Assembly: GCA_902600635.1 (NCBI GenBank)
Contig: CACKKE010000008.1
Location: forward strand, 1-33,640
Length of the DNA stretch: 33,640 nt
DNA from: an uncultured Pelagibacteraceae bacterium
GTDB lineage: Bacteria > Pseudomonadota > Alphaproteobacteria > Pelagibacterales > Pelagibacteraceae
Direction: 5' to 3'
Shown: positions 17,175 to 29,487 of the stretch, one piece after another
Position numbering within the stretch: position 1 is the first letter of the stretch
How the letters are laid out: each line of letters begins with the position of its first letter
Translations under genes and position numbers: made by a program
Notes under the pieces: model-generated
Told to the model about the DNA's origin: nothing
Database searches by the model: none
The model's input: only the letters and a program-made list of their open reading frames with translations

Positions 17175-17934
17175 ATTTTTTTAAAGTCAAATAAGAACCA
17201 AATATAAAAAAAACTAAACATAAAATTTGCCCCATACTCAATTTAAATAGAACATAACCTAATTGTTGATCTGGCATTCTTAAAAATTCTATAAAAAATC
17301 TGAAAACAGAGTAAAATATTAAAAATATTCCAGATAAGAAACCAGGATTTTTAGCTGAGGACGCTTTTCGAAAATATATCAATATAAAAAATAATAACAG
17401 TCCCTCAAAAAAAGCCTCATAAAGTTGAGATGGATGACGATATATTTCATCAATTTTTTCAAATTTAATTCCCCATGGTAAAGTTGTTTCTTTGCCATAA
17501 AGCTCTGAATTTATAAAATTTGCAATACGTCCAAAAAAAATTCCTATTGGCGCAACCGACGAAACAATATCAAGATAAATATAAGAATTATGATTATGTT
17601 TTTTTGCAAACCATACGCTCATCACAATTACACCTAATAGTCCACCATGGAATGACATTCCTCCATTCCAAATTTTAAATATTTCAAAAATGTTCTCTAA
17701 ATAGTAATCTAAATTATAAAATATTACGTAACCTAATCTTCCACCAATTATAATACCTAAAATTATATAAGTAATGTAGTCGTCAAATTTCTCTTTTAAA
17801 TTATCATCTTTTATAAAAATTCTTTTTGCCAAAACCCATCCAGCAAGAATTCCAAATATATATGATAAAGAATACCATCTAAATTCTAATGAAAATAAAC
17901 TAAATGCAACTGGGTCAAAATTATTAATGAACAT
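17158..17934 (-). CDS. lgt: Phosphatidylglycerol:prolipoprotein diacylglyceryl transferase
   Basis: This 258-residue membrane protein with about seven hydrophobic segments carries the Lgt motifs: GGRLGYVIFYN, WNGGMSFHGGLLG, the signature GRIANFINSELYG, and HPSQLYEAF near the middle, with FRFFIEFLRMPD near the end. It transfers diacylglycerol from phosphatidylglycerol to the lipobox Cys of prolipoproteins. It is the first gene of the leftward operon lgt-midA-pgeF-prs-rplY-pth-ychF. The 50-base gap to the divergent ubiK-like gene is nearly all A/T, with -10-like boxes on both strands and no convincing -35. Confidence 0.97.
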   Translation of the reverse strand: MFINNFDPVAFSLFSLEFRWYSLSYIFGILAGWVLAKRIFIKDDNLKEKFDDYITYIILGIIIGGRLGYVIFYNLDYYLENIFEIFKIWNGGMSFHGGLLGVIVMSVWFAKKHNHNSYIYLDIVSSVAPIGIFFGRIANFINSELYGKETTLPWGIKFEKIDEIYRHPSQLYEAFFEGLLLFFILIYFRKASSAKNPGFLSGIFLIFYSVFRFFIEFLRMPDQQLGYVLFKLSMGQILCLVFFIFGSYLTLKKYDLQK

Positions 17935-17984
17935 TTTTAATTATAATAATAGATTAAAGATATAATAACTTATTTAATAAATAT

Positions 17985-18233
17985 ATGAAAAATTCAAAAT
18001 TTGTTTTTGATAAATTTACTAAACTTCTGGAACAAGGTTTAGTCTCATCTAGAGACTTAAAAAATGAGATAGTAAACATTTTAAAATCAAAAAGAGATGA
18101 AATCGTATTCAAAATGAAATTAACGAGTAAGGATGAATTTGATATCCTTACTAAAAGAGTAGAAAATTTAGAGAAAGAACTTGAAAAAAAAAAGGTTTTA
18201 AAAAAAAAGATTAAACGGGTAAAAAAATCTTAA
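17985..18233 (+). CDS. ubiK: UbiK-like accessory factor (BMFP family)
   Basis: The 82-residue protein has the BMFP/UbiK architecture. There is an N-terminal amphipathic region (KFTKLLEQGLVSSRDLKNEI), then a C-terminal coiled coil starting at SKDEFDILTKRVENLEKEL with heptad Leu/Val positions, and a Lys-rich tail. UbiK proteins oligomerise and support the late, membrane-associated steps of ubiquinone synthesis, so a role in quinone supply is likely. TATAAT at 17961-17966 could be its -10. Its final 23 bases overlap the end of the convergent histidine kinase gene, and its Lys tail is encoded by runs of ten and nine A. Confidence 0.75.
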   Translation: MKNSKFVFDKFTKLLEQGLVSSRDLKNEIVNILKSKRDEIVFKMKLTSKDEFDILTKRVENLEKELEKKKVLKKKIKRVKKS

Positions 18234-19530
18234 CTTCAAGTCCATTCAAATTGGATTTATTCAACTTTATATTACCACCGTGAGAACGTACAATGTCAGA
18301 TGCAATTGACAGACCAAGCCCTACACTTGATTTGGAGTCTGCTCTTCCTTTGTCTATTTTGTAGAAAGGTTTAAATACATTATCATATTCACTTTCTGCT
18401 ATTCCCGGACCATCATCTTCAACTTTTATTATTATGCTTGCTTTCTTTTTTTGAAGTTCAATATTTATTTTATTCCCATATTTAATTGAATTTTCTAAAA
18501 GATTATTAAGACATCTTTTAATTAGATTTTTTCGACCATTTAAATAAACCTCTGGTAATATTTCTTTTGTAATGTTTTCATTATTATACTTACCTATAAT
18601 CTCATCTATTAAATCGCTTAGATTGAACAGCTCATCCTTTTCCATAAATGATGAACTTGTAAACTGCAAATATTCATTAAGCATTTTTTCCATTTCATTT
18701 ATATCTTCGGTTAACTTCTTAGCTATGGATTTATCTTTTATAAACTCGGTTTGTAATTTCATTCTTGTTAAGGGTGTTCTCAAATCATGACTAATCCCAG
18801 ATAGCATTTCGGATCTTTGATTTAGATGTCTCATAATTCTTTTTCTCATTCTATCGAATTCATAACCTGCTTGACGTATCTCAGCTGCACCAGAGGGCTT
18901 AAATTCATCTACATTTTCCCCTCTTCCAAATTTTTCAGCAGCTTTAGCTAAAGCTGTGATTGGTCTTGTTTGATTTTTTAAAAATATAAGCGAAATAATT
19001 ACTACTACGAATGCAGGTACAGTTATCCATAATCCAAACAGTCTTGCAGAAGTGCTTGTCAGTCTATCCTTAGGGACTATAAATTTGAAGAAACCATTTT
19101 GATATTTAATTCTTAAATCAACTAACTCTTTATAACTTGTAGTATCAAACCAAAATATTTCTAATCCAAATTTAGATTTTAATTCTCTTCTCAGTGTTCT
19201 GTCAATTGGACTAAACCATCTTTCATTGTAAGAGAAATTAAAATTTTCATCCTCTACAAATTCGATATTCAAATCTTGATATAATGAAAAAATATTTTTT
19301 ATTTCATCTTTTTCATAATTATCATTACTATAAACCTCGATGAAAGTTTGTATTTCGCTAACCAATGCTCTTGTCATTCCTTTGTTAGTTTTTATCCAAA
19401 GACTATCAAAAAAAACTATTGTAATTATTAATTGAATTAAAATTACTGGGATAGCAACTATTAGCAAAGCTCTATAAAATAATCTTTTCGGTAATAAATT
19501 TTTTACAAATTTATTCAATCCATAAAACAT
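18211..19530 (-). CDS. Membrane sensor histidine kinase (EnvZ-like)
   Basis: The 439-residue protein has a transmembrane helix at about 20-41, a periplasmic region of some 125 residues, a second helix at about 166-184 and a HAMP linker (185-238). The dimerisation domain has phospho-acceptor H248 in GISHDLRTPL. The ATPase domain has N box NNLLENS (342-348), G1 DDGPGI (372-377) and G2 GLGLSIA (404-410). It should phosphorylate the response regulator encoded just upstream, whose gene it overlaps by 20 bases. The sensed signal cannot be inferred. Architecture resembles EnvZ. Confidence 0.93.
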   Translation of the reverse strand: MFYGLNKFVKNLLPKRLFYRALLIVAIPVILIQLIITIVFFDSLWIKTNKGMTRALVSEIQTFIEVYSNDNYEKDEIKNIFSLYQDLNIEFVEDENFNFSYNERWFSPIDRTLRRELKSKFGLEIFWFDTTSYKELVDLRIKYQNGFFKFIVPKDRLTSTSARLFGLWITVPAFVVVIISLIFLKNQTRPITALAKAAEKFGRGENVDEFKPSGAAEIRQAGYEFDRMRKRIMRHLNQRSEMLSGISHDLRTPLTRMKLQTEFIKDKSIAKKLTEDINEMEKMLNEYLQFTSSSFMEKDELFNLSDLIDEIIGKYNNENITKEILPEVYLNGRKNLIKRCLNNLLENSIKYGNKINIELQKKKASIIIKVEDDGPGIAESEYDNVFKPFYKIDKGRADSKSSVGLGLSIASDIVRSHGGNIKLNKSNLNGLEVKIFLPV

Positions 19531-20188
19531 AGCCAGCTCCTCTTATAGTCTGAAGAAATTTTGGATTTTTTGGATCTATTTCAATTTTTTTCCTCAATCT
19601 AGTTATGATAACATCAATTGATCTTTCTTTATCTAAGTCAATTAATCTTCCAATTTCTTCCCGTTCAAAAACTTTTCCTGGGTTATTAATCATTTTCTCT
19701 AATATTGTTTTCTCAGTGTTGTTTATTTTAAATTCTGAATTACCGTGTAAAATTATCTGCTTATTTAAATCTATTTTTACATTTTCAAATTCTATTATTT
19801 TTTTAGAATTATTTTTTTTTGTTTTGTTAATTATGTTTTTAATTCTAAGATCAAGTTCCTTGGGCTCGAAGGGTTTAGGTAAATAATCATCTGCTCCCAC
19901 TTCTAATCCCTCTATTCTTTCATTCGGCTCACCTTTAGCAGTTAATAATATTATTGGAGTATCAATATATTCTTTATGTTCTTTTAAAAAATCAAGCCCA
20001 CTTTTTCCAGGCATCATGATATCTAAAATTATTAAATCAAACTTAATAACCTTTATTTTTTCAGACGCATTTTCTGCGGTATCAGCTGTGGTGACTAAAT
20101 ATTTTTTTTCATTTAAATATTTTTTAACCAAAGATCTTATTCCCTCATCATCATCAACCACTAAAATATGAGCTAGAAAATTATCCAT
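19511..20188 (-). CDS. OmpR/PetR-like response regulator
   Basis: The 225-residue protein has a receiver domain with acidic pocket DDD (12-14), phosphorylated D56 in DLIILDIMMPG, T83 and K105, followed by an OmpR-type winged-helix domain from about 130 (RSIDVIITRLRKKIE is the recognition region, GAGYVL the terminal wing). It overlaps the upstream MarR gene by eight bases and the downstream kinase by 20, so all three are surely one transcript. A MarR-type gene overlapping an OmpR-type regulator recalls the petP-petR pair of Rhodobacter capsulatus, which controls cytochrome bc1. That assignment is inference. Confidence 0.93.
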   Translation of the reverse strand: MDNFLAHILVVDDDEGIRSLVKKYLNEKKYLVTTADTAENASEKIKVIKFDLIILDIMMPGKSGLDFLKEHKEYIDTPIILLTAKGEPNERIEGLEVGADDYLPKPFEPKELDLRIKNIINKTKKNNSKKIIEFENVKIDLNKQIILHGNSEFKINNTEKTILEKMINNPGKVFEREEIGRLIDLDKERSIDVIITRLRKKIEIDPKNPKFLQTIRGAGYVLWIE

Positions 20189-20618
20189 TAATTATTCTTT
20201 TTAAAACTTCATCAAAATTAAGAACTTCTTGAGAGCTCGAGTTAAGCAATGCATTATAAATTCTTTTTTTTTGTATTTCAAAAATCTCCTTAAAAATTTT
20301 TTTTCCTTTTTCATTGAGGAAGATGTGTTTAATTCTTGTATCATTCTCATCTTTATTAAAAAAAACCATTTCAAGTTTGATTAAATCTTTTAAAACTCTA
20401 TTTAGACTTTGTTTAGATACTTTGAGTTTCTTCATTAGCTCTGAGATTGATATTCCCTCATACATAGATATTAAATGAATAGTTTTTTGATGAGCTAAGC
20501 CAATATGATATTTATTGAGAATTTTTTTTGAGTCTGAAAAAGTTTCTCTATAACTTATAAATAATTTTTCAATTAAATGTTTTAATTGTTCATCTTTTAA
20601 ATATAAAAGCTCTTTCAT
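20181..20618 (-). CDS. MarR-family regulator (PetP-like)
   Basis: The 145-residue protein shows the MarR winged helix: LAHQKTIHLISMYEGISISELMKKLKVSKQSLNRVLKDLIKLEMV (helices at about 50-95) then the wing ENDTRIKHIFLNEKGKKIF, with helical ends for dimerisation. Start ATG at 20618 is preferred over a GTG one codon upstream. It is the first gene of a MarR-response regulator-kinase operon and is divergent from ilvE over 69 bases in which the two promoters overlap, a setting that suits autoregulation and control of ilvE. Its ligand is unknown. Confidence 0.85.
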   Translation of the reverse strand: MKELLYLKDEQLKHLIEKLFISYRETFSDSKKILNKYHIGLAHQKTIHLISMYEGISISELMKKLKVSKQSLNRVLKDLIKLEMVFFNKDENDTRIKHIFLNEKGKKIFKEIFEIQKKRIYNALLNSSSQEVLNFDEVLKRIING

Positions 20619-20633
20619 CACAGGTAAGTTATA

Positions 20634-20662
20634 TTGACATATTATATATACACAGATATTTT
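20634..20662 (+). promoter_or_regulatory. ilvE promoter
   Basis: A perfect -35 TTGACA (20634-20639) and a -10 TATTTT (20657-20662) with the ideal 17-base spacer. Transcription would start near 20669, giving about a 19-base leader before the ilvE ATG at 20688. This is the best sigma-70 promoter I found in the window. Confidence 0.6.
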
Positions 20663-20669
20663 TCAGTAA
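20641..20669 (-). promoter_or_regulatory. Promoter of the MarR-regulator operon
   Basis: A perfect minus-strand -10 TATAAT (20646-20641) would start transcription near 20634, 16 bases before the regulator ATG. The -35 region (about 20669-20664, TTACTG) matches poorly. The -10 sits within the spacer of the ilvE promoter, two bases from its -35, so RNA polymerase could probably occupy only one promoter at a time. Confidence 0.4.
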
Positions 20670-20687
20670 TAATTTTATATTTCATAC

Positions 20688-21569
20688 ATGATACCTTACG
20701 ATAAAAGATCTGGTAAAATATGGTACAACGGCGAATTAGTTGATTGGTCAAATGTTAAAGTGCATGTTTTAAGCCATGGATTACACTACGCTAGTTGTGT
20801 TTTTGAGGGAGAGAGAGTTTATGATGGTTCAATCTTCAAATTAGAGGAACATACTTCAAGATTTTTTCACTCTGCAAGACGAATGGGTTTTGAAATTCCT
20901 TACACTGAAACAGAAATAAACACTGCTTCAAAAAATATAATTAAAAACCAAAAAGTTGAAAATGGTTACGTAAGACCTGTTGCCTGGAGGGGCAGTGAAA
21001 TGATGGCGATCTCAGCTCAACAGACAAAAATTCATGTTGCAATAGCAACATGGGAATGGGGGTCTTATTTTGATCCAAAATTAAAAGTTGAGGGGATTAG
21101 ATTAAATATTTCTAATTGGAGAAGACCAGCTCCTAATACAATACCATGGGACACGAAAGCTTCAGGTCTTTATATGATATGCACTCTTTCAAAACATGAA
21201 GCAGAAAAAAATGGTTATACAGATTCTTTAATGCTAGATCATGAAGGTAATATTGCTGAAGCTACTGGTGCAAATATTTTTTTTAAAGACTCGAATGGTG
21301 AGTTACACACGCCGTTACCAGACTCTTTCCTAGATGGAATTACTAGAAGAACAGTAATTGAAATTGCAAAATCAAAAAATATTAAAGTTTATGAAAGAAA
21401 AATAAACCCCTTAGAGTTGAAGAATTTTGTTGGATGTTTTTTAACCGGAACTGCAGCAGAGGTAACTCCAGTTTCTTGTATTGCTGAAAATGAATTTAAA
21501 GTTTGTGATTTAATTATTGGTCTTAATGAAAGTTATCAGAAACTTGTTAGAAAGAAAAAAGCAGCTTAA
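20688..21569 (+). CDS. ilvE: Branched-chain amino acid aminotransferase (fold type IV)
   Basis: The 293-residue enzyme has the class IV aminotransferase blocks: SHGLHYASCVFEG, the RPVAWRGSE strand, PLP-binding Lys 157 in PWDTKASGLYM, EATGANIFF (191-199), and the FLDGITRRTVIEIAK and GTAAEVTPV motifs. It interconverts Leu, Ile and Val with their 2-oxo acids using glutamate. Sequence details fit the alphaproteobacterial IlvE group better than D-amino-acid or aminodeoxychorismate members. A strong promoter lies directly upstream. Its stop overlaps pgsA's by four bases (TTAA). Confidence 0.95.
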   Translation: MIPYDKRSGKIWYNGELVDWSNVKVHVLSHGLHYASCVFEGERVYDGSIFKLEEHTSRFFHSARRMGFEIPYTETEINTASKNIIKNQKVENGYVRPVAWRGSEMMAISAQQTKIHVAIATWEWGSYFDPKLKVEGIRLNISNWRRPAPNTIPWDTKASGLYMICTLSKHEAEKNGYTDSLMLDHEGNIAEATGANIFFKDSNGELHTPLPDSFLDGITRRTVIEIAKSKNIKVYERKINPLELKNFVGCFLTGTAAEVTPVSCIAENEFKVCDLIIGLNESYQKLVRKKKAA

Positions 21570-22150
21570 TCTTTATTATCTTCTGAGATAGCGTGATCAA
21601 TACCTTTTCGCATATATTCATATCCCGTAAAAAGGGTTAAAGCAGCCGAAAGCCATAAAAGAATTATTCCAATAGTTTGAGCATTATAATCTTGAAAATT
21701 AATAATTTTGTTTCCTGTTTCACCAGAAAGTAAAAGCGCAATAGCAACCATTTGCAATACAGTTTTTAATTTTGCTAGATTTGAAACTGGTAGTTTAATT
21801 TTTCCCTTAGCCAAAAATTCCCTTAATCCAGATATTAAAATTTCTCGAGTTAAGATAATTATAGCTGCTATTACCTCGTAATTTCTTATAGTTCCGTCCA
21901 TTACCAAAAGTATTAAAGCAGTTGCGACGATAATTTTATCTGCAATAGGATCAAGTAATTCTCCGAGTTTAGACTCTTCCCCAAGAAATCTTGCTAGCAT
22001 TCCATCTAAAAAATCTGTGAAAGATGCAACTATAAATAAAATTAACGCTGTCAAATCTCCATAAAAACCTGGCAAGTAAAATGCTAACACAAAAAAAGGA
22101 ACAATTAAAATTCTTCCTATAGTTAAAATATTTGGTATTTTTTTAAGCAT
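21566..22150 (-). CDS. pgsA: CDP-diacylglycerol-glycerol-3-phosphate 3-phosphatidyltransferase
   Basis: The 194-residue membrane protein has the CDP-alcohol phosphotransferase motif: DG-xx-AR-x8-G-xxx-D-xxx-D, read here as DGMLARFLGEESKLG followed by ELLDPIAD. About four to five hydrophobic helices are present, and the start IPNILTIGRILIVPFF is typical of PgsA. It makes phosphatidylglycerol phosphate, the precursor of phosphatidylglycerol, which Lgt (also in this window) uses. It follows uvrC after eight bases; uvrC-pgsA adjacency is common in proteobacteria. Confidence 0.95.
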   Translation of the reverse strand: MLKKIPNILTIGRILIVPFFVLAFYLPGFYGDLTALILFIVASFTDFLDGMLARFLGEESKLGELLDPIADKIIVATALILLVMDGTIRNYEVIAAIIILTREILISGLREFLAKGKIKLPVSNLAKLKTVLQMVAIALLLSGETGNKIINFQDYNAQTIGIILLWLSAALTLFTGYEYMRKGIDHAISEDNKD

Positions 22151-22158
22151 AATTTTTT

Positions 22159-23994
22159 TTATTCATGAAAAAAGTTATATATTTTTTTCGCAACTTTTTC
22201 TTCAACTCCTTCCACAGATTTAATTTCATCTAGACTTGCAGACTCAACTGCTCTAGCTGATCCAAAATGGTTTAATAAAGCTCTTTTTCTTATGGAACCT
22301 ATTCCGTCAATTTGGTCTAACAGCGATTTACTAATACCCTTCTTCCTTCTTGCTCTATGAGCACTAATTGCAAAACGATGAGACTCATCTCTTATTCTCT
22401 GAAGAAAGAATAAAGTAGGATCATTTTTAAAGAATTTAAATTCCTTACCATTATGAAAGAAAGTCTCATTTCCACTATTTCTATATTTACCTTTAGCAAT
22501 CGCAATAATAGGAATATCATGAAGTCCAAGTTCATTTAAAGTTTCTCTAGCTACTGAATATTGTCCTTTTCCTCCATCTACCATTACTAGATCAGGAAAA
22601 GTTAAATAGTTATCTTTTTCTTGCATTGCCCTTTTAAATCTTCTATTCAAAACTTCTTTCATCATTCCATAATCATCTTGTTCATTCTTTTTGAGCTTGA
22701 TGTTAAATTTTCTATATCTTTTTTTAATAAATCCATCATCACCATAAGCTATCAATGCGCCTACACTGTTTGTTCCCTGTATATGACTGTTATCATAAAC
22801 CTCAATTAGATTAATATTGGTCTCTAGATTAAATTTACTTGCCACAGCTTCAAATAATTCCTTATTATTTTGACTTTCATAAAGCTTTCTATTTAAACTC
22901 TCTTTAGCGTTTTTTATTGCTTGATTAATTACTTTTAATTTTGAACCTTTTTTAGCTATAGATATAGTAACTTGTTTTTTTTCTTTAAGAGAGAGTGTTT
23001 TTTCGATTAAAACTTTTTCTTTTATCTCTTCAGATAATATTATTGAGGAGGGGACACTTTTATTTTCGTAAAATTGTGTAACAAAAGAATTAATTATATT
23101 GCTTAAATTTTCATCAGGATCATGTTTTGGAAAAAAAGATTGGTTACCCCAGTTTTGTTTTGATCTATAAAAAAAAACTTGAATACATGCTTTGCCAGAC
23201 TCTTTATATCCCGCGATTACATCAGCTTCTATAAGATTAGCTTCATTAATTCTTTGTGATGATTGAATAATATTCAAGGATTTTATTCGATCTCTTAAAA
23301 TTACTGCTTTTTCAAAATCTAAATTTTCACTAGCTATTTCCATCTGCTCTGAAAGGCTTTTTTGTATTTTTCTCGATTTACCAGAAACAAATTCAATAGC
23401 ATCATCAACAGTCTTTTTATATTCTTCCTTTTCTATATAACCAACACAAGGACCAGAGCATCTTTTAATTTGATATAAAATACATGGCCTCTCTCTATTT
23501 TTAAATACTGTGTCATCACAAACTCTAAGATGGAATATTTTTTGGATCATTTTTATTGTCCAGTTAGCTGATCCTGCGGATGCAAAAGGTCCAAAGTAAA
23601 AACCTTCAGTAGTTTTTTTTCCTCTGTGTCTTTTTATTTGTGGCCATTTATCTTTGTTGCTAATAAATATAAATGGAAAAGATTTATCATCTCTTAGTAA
23701 AATATTAAATTTTGGTTTATGTTTTTTGATTAAATTTGCCTCTAAAAGCAAAGCTTCACTTTCATTAGAAGTAGTTGTTATCTCTAATTTTCTAGTTTGT
23801 GACAACATTCTTTCGGTCCTAATAATATGATTTTTTTCAGCCACATAACTTTTAAGTCTATTTGGTAAATTTTTGGCTTTACCAACATAAAGAATTTCCT
23901 CTTTTTCATTCAACATCCTATAAACACCAGGAAGTTTTGGGATTAAGGGCAGTTCTTTTTTTATTATTTCTTTTCCAATATCAGAACTTATCAT
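22159..23994 (-). CDS. uvrC: UvrABC system protein C (excinuclease subunit)
   Basis: The 611-residue protein has an N-terminal GIY-YIG nuclease (GVYRML...[12 protein letters not shown]), a Cys-containing region with CSGPCVGYI, the UvrB-binding UVR motif ([18 protein letters not shown], about 195-215), the RNase H-like C-terminal nuclease ([16 protein letters not shown] with catalytic Asp, and [12 protein letters not shown]), and tandem helix-hairpin-helix motifs at the end ([18 protein letters not shown]). It makes both incisions in nucleotide excision repair. I take the ATG at 23994, giving a 14-base overlap with folB, over a TTG at 24024 that would add ten residues. Confidence 0.97.
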   Translation of the reverse strand: MISSDIGKEIIKKELPLIPKLPGVYRMLNEKEEILYVGKAKNLPNRLKSYVAEKNHIIRTERMLSQTRKLEITTTSNESEALLLEANLIKKHKPKFNILLRDDKSFPFIFISNKDKWPQIKRHRGKKTTEGFYFGPFASAGSANWTIKMIQKIFHLRVCDDTVFKNRERPCILYQIKRCSGPCVGYIEKEEYKKTVDDAIEFVSGKSRKIQKSLSEQMEIASENLDFEKAVILRDRIKSLNIIQSSQRINEANLIEADVIAGYKESGKACIQVFFYRSKQNWGNQSFFPKHDPDENLSNIINSFVTQFYENKSVPSSIILSEEIKEKVLIEKTLSLKEKKQVTISIAKKGSKLKVINQAIKNAKESLNRKLYESQNNKELFEAVASKFNLETNINLIEVYDNSHIQGTNSVGALIAYGDDGFIKKRYRKFNIKLKKNEQDDYGMMKEVLNRRFKRAMQEKDNYLTFPDLVMVDGGKGQYSVARETLNELGLHDIPIIAIAKGKYRNSGNETFFHNGKEFKFFKNDPTLFFLQRIRDESHRFAISAHRARRKKGISKSLLDQIDGIGSIRKRALLNHFGSARAVESASLDEIKSVEGVEEKVAKKIYNFFHE

Positions 23995-24406
23995 GACTTC
24001 TCTTTTTGGTAATTTGAATACCAACAGATGAGCATTCTTTTAAAATCTCTAATTTTTCAATTTTGAGCATTATCTTAGCAATTCTTTTATCTTTAAATAA
24101 TTCGTCAAAAACAGCCTCTGCAAGAGTTTCTAAAAAGTTATAATGTTTTTTCTTAACCAGTTTTCTTATCAGCTTAACAATAGTTCCATAATTAACTATT
24201 GATTTTAAATCTTTATCATTTGACGGTTTTTTATCTTGATAATCTATTTCAAGACTAAATTTTACTTTTTGAGCATTTTCTCTTTCAAAATCATAATATC
24301 CAAGTTTTAAATCCAGTATTAACTCGTTTATAAGGATCTTTTTTTCATAATTGAAAAGAGATTTTCCTTTATCAATTTTAACAATCTTAAAATTATTTTT
24401 TTTCAT
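23981..24406 (-). CDS. folB: Dihydroneopterin aldolase-like protein
   Basis: The 141-residue protein has an N-terminal extension of about 22 residues and then the tunnelling-fold domain: [60 protein letters not shown] (Glu of the pterin site), and the final [10 protein letters not shown] strand. It would cleave dihydroneopterin to 6-hydroxymethyl-dihydropterin in folate synthesis. Related enzymes act as epimerases, so the exact activity is inferred from the neighbour, a pteridine-reductase-like SDR that it overlaps by four bases (ATGA). Confidence 0.85.
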   Translation of the reverse strand: MKKNNFKIVKIDKGKSLFNYEKKILINELILDLKLGYYDFERENAQKVKFSLEIDYQDKKPSNDKDLKSIVNYGTIVKLIRKLVKKKHYNFLETLAEAVFDELFKDKRIAKIMLKIEKLEILKECSSVGIQITKKRSHDKF

Positions 24407-25136
24407 TCCTTACCTAGAACATCTGGTGTTTGCCAGTTTAAACTTTGGCCACTATCAATTGCCAGCACTTGACCAGTAATAGATCTGCTTTTTATAAAAA
24501 AGTCAACAGCATTACAAATTTCATTAACATCAACCTGTCTTTTTAATGGAGTAGCAAGATATTGTTTTTTAAAATGTTTTTCAGTCTGTCTTTGATTTTT
24601 TATAGTAGGTCCTGGGGCAATACCATTTACCCTTATTTTAGGAGAAAGACTCATAGCACTAGTTTTTGTCAAAGTATAAAGACCAGATTTACTTATAGTG
24701 TAAGAAAAGAAATATGGAGTTAGTTTAAAAATTCTTTGATCAATTATATTAATAATATTGTTATTATTTCCTCTAATATTTCTGGAAAATTCTTTAGTTA
24801 AAAGTGCAGGTGCTTTCAAATTAATTGATATATGTTTTCCCCAACTTTTATTATTAAAATTTGCTAATTTATCATTTTCAAATAATGAAGCATTATTAAC
24901 AAGACAGTCAAAATATTTTAATTTAGATTTTGCTAATTTGATAATTTTGATAATATCTTTTTCTTTACTTAAATCACCTTTGGCTAAATAAACTTTAGCT
25001 CCATAATACTCTAATTTTTTTTTGAGATTTTCTGCTTTAGATTTTGATTTATTAAAATGAAGAACTAACTCTTTATTTGGGCCTGACAGTTTTTTTGCAA
25101 TTGCCGCACCTATTCTTGTTGCTCCACCTGTGATGA

Positions 25137-25155
<19 letters not shown>
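24403..25155 (-). CDS. Pteridine-reductase/FolM-like short-chain dehydrogenase
   Basis: The 250-residue Rossmann-fold SDR has coenzyme motif TGGATRIG (9-16), of the TGxxxRxG form shared by trypanosomatid PTR1 and bacterial FolM. NNAS is at 87-90, and the active site has D139, Y152 and K156. The usual SDR catalytic Ser is Asp, and the spacing (13 to Tyr, 4 to Lys) is what I recall for PTR1 (D181, Y194, K198). Together with overlap to folB this supports reduction of a pterin, perhaps dihydromonapterin or dihydrofolate. It overlaps uvrB by 19 bases upstream. It could instead be a general SDR, but the Asp and Arg features argue against that. Confidence 0.8.
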
Positions 25156-28538
<3,383 letters not shown>

Positions 28539-29486
28539 TTATTTTTGCTTTAAAATTTTTTTTGCTGGGATTGTTTTTTTAATCCAATTATTTGGAATAG
28601 AATTTATACCTTTTAAAGCTGCATAATATGCTCCAGTAAAATTTGCTCTTGAACAATTGCACCCACCTGCCTTTATTGTTTTTAAAATAGCATCTTTATA
28701 ATTTTTTGAATTAATAATTGTATATATTGAGCTATTAAAAGTTCCTGGATAGCTACAGGCCATACCAAGTTTCTTTATCCTAGTTGGATCAAACTTTGTT
28801 CCAAATTTTCTTATTTTTTTAATGTCATTAACAATTCCTTTAAAAAAAGAATTTCTATTGAATTTTTTAATGAATTCTTTGATTGGGTCTTCAGCTCCCT
28901 TTAACGCAAAATCTATTAAATAAAATTTTGCCATAGCATATTTAAAACTTATTTTTGAAACTGTCACAATTTTGAAAATTTTTTCTAAACTTTTAAAATC
29001 AAAGCCATAGAGAAAATATGGAAGAGTAGCACAAAAACCATCTGACTCATTGACTTTTACACCACCAGAGATCTTCTTTTTCAACTTGATATTTTTTACC
29101 GTCTCAATAATATTTTGATGTATCCATGGTCCCTTAACTATACCACGCCAGTCTTTGACTTTTTTATATTTAGATCTCAGTTTTAAATTTTTCCAGTATT
29201 TACTTCCAGGGCCAAAGTTTTTAAGGATTTTTTTTTTGAAACGTTTCTCTATATTCTCATGTCCATCCAGTAGTGTGTGAAACATCACTTGGCTAATTTC
29301 ATTGTAACCAGAGACTTTTCCGGTTTTGATATTATAGAAGGGACTTCTATTCTTTTTTAAGAAAGAAAAGTCCTTTTTTCCTTTAATATAAACACCTAAT
29401 TTTTTTTGATTATATACCCAATGTAATGGTCTGGCTGCTGCATCTGCAACTGTAGCGCCTAAGAAAACATGGAGATTATTTTTCAC
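28539..29486 (-). CDS. Crystallin-J1-like ADP-ribosylglycohydrolase homologue with lost metal sites
   Basis: The 315-residue protein aligns by eye with the ADP-ribosylglycohydrolase fold. The N-terminal GATVADAAARPLHWVY (10-25) corresponds to the GxxxGDAxG start, and the C-terminal GGCNCSRANFTGAYYAAL...IPNNW (from 274) corresponds to GGDxDTxxxxxGAxxGA...IPxxW. Both Asp clusters that bind Mg in active hydrolases are replaced (GGCNC at the end; GYNEIS where a TDDT-type motif is expected). This, with the PLHWVY start, places it with the jellyfish J1-crystallin/SelJ-like branch, whose activity is unknown. One base separates it from upstream trxB, so they are probably cotranscribed. Confidence 0.75.
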   Translation of the reverse strand: MKNNLHVFLGATVADAAARPLHWVYNQKKLGVYIKGKKDFSFLKKNRSPFYNIKTGKVSGYNEISQVMFHTLLDGHENIEKRFKKKILKNFGPGSKYWKNLKLRSKYKKVKDWRGIVKGPWIHQNIIETVKNIKLKKKISGGVKVNESDGFCATLPYFLYGFDFKSLEKIFKIVTVSKISFKYAMAKFYLIDFALKGAEDPIKEFIKKFNRNSFFKGIVNDIKKIRKFGTKFDPTRIKKLGMACSYPGTFNSSIYTIINSKNYKDAILKTIKAGGCNCSRANFTGAYYAALKGINSIPNNWIKKTIPAKKILKQK

Positions 29487-29487
29487 C

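Noticed and set aside
17935..17984. TATAAT boxes on both strands between lgt and the ubiK-like gene as firm promoters
   Set aside because: The gap is nearly all A/T, so -10-like boxes are expected by chance, and no acceptable -35 element is at the right distance.
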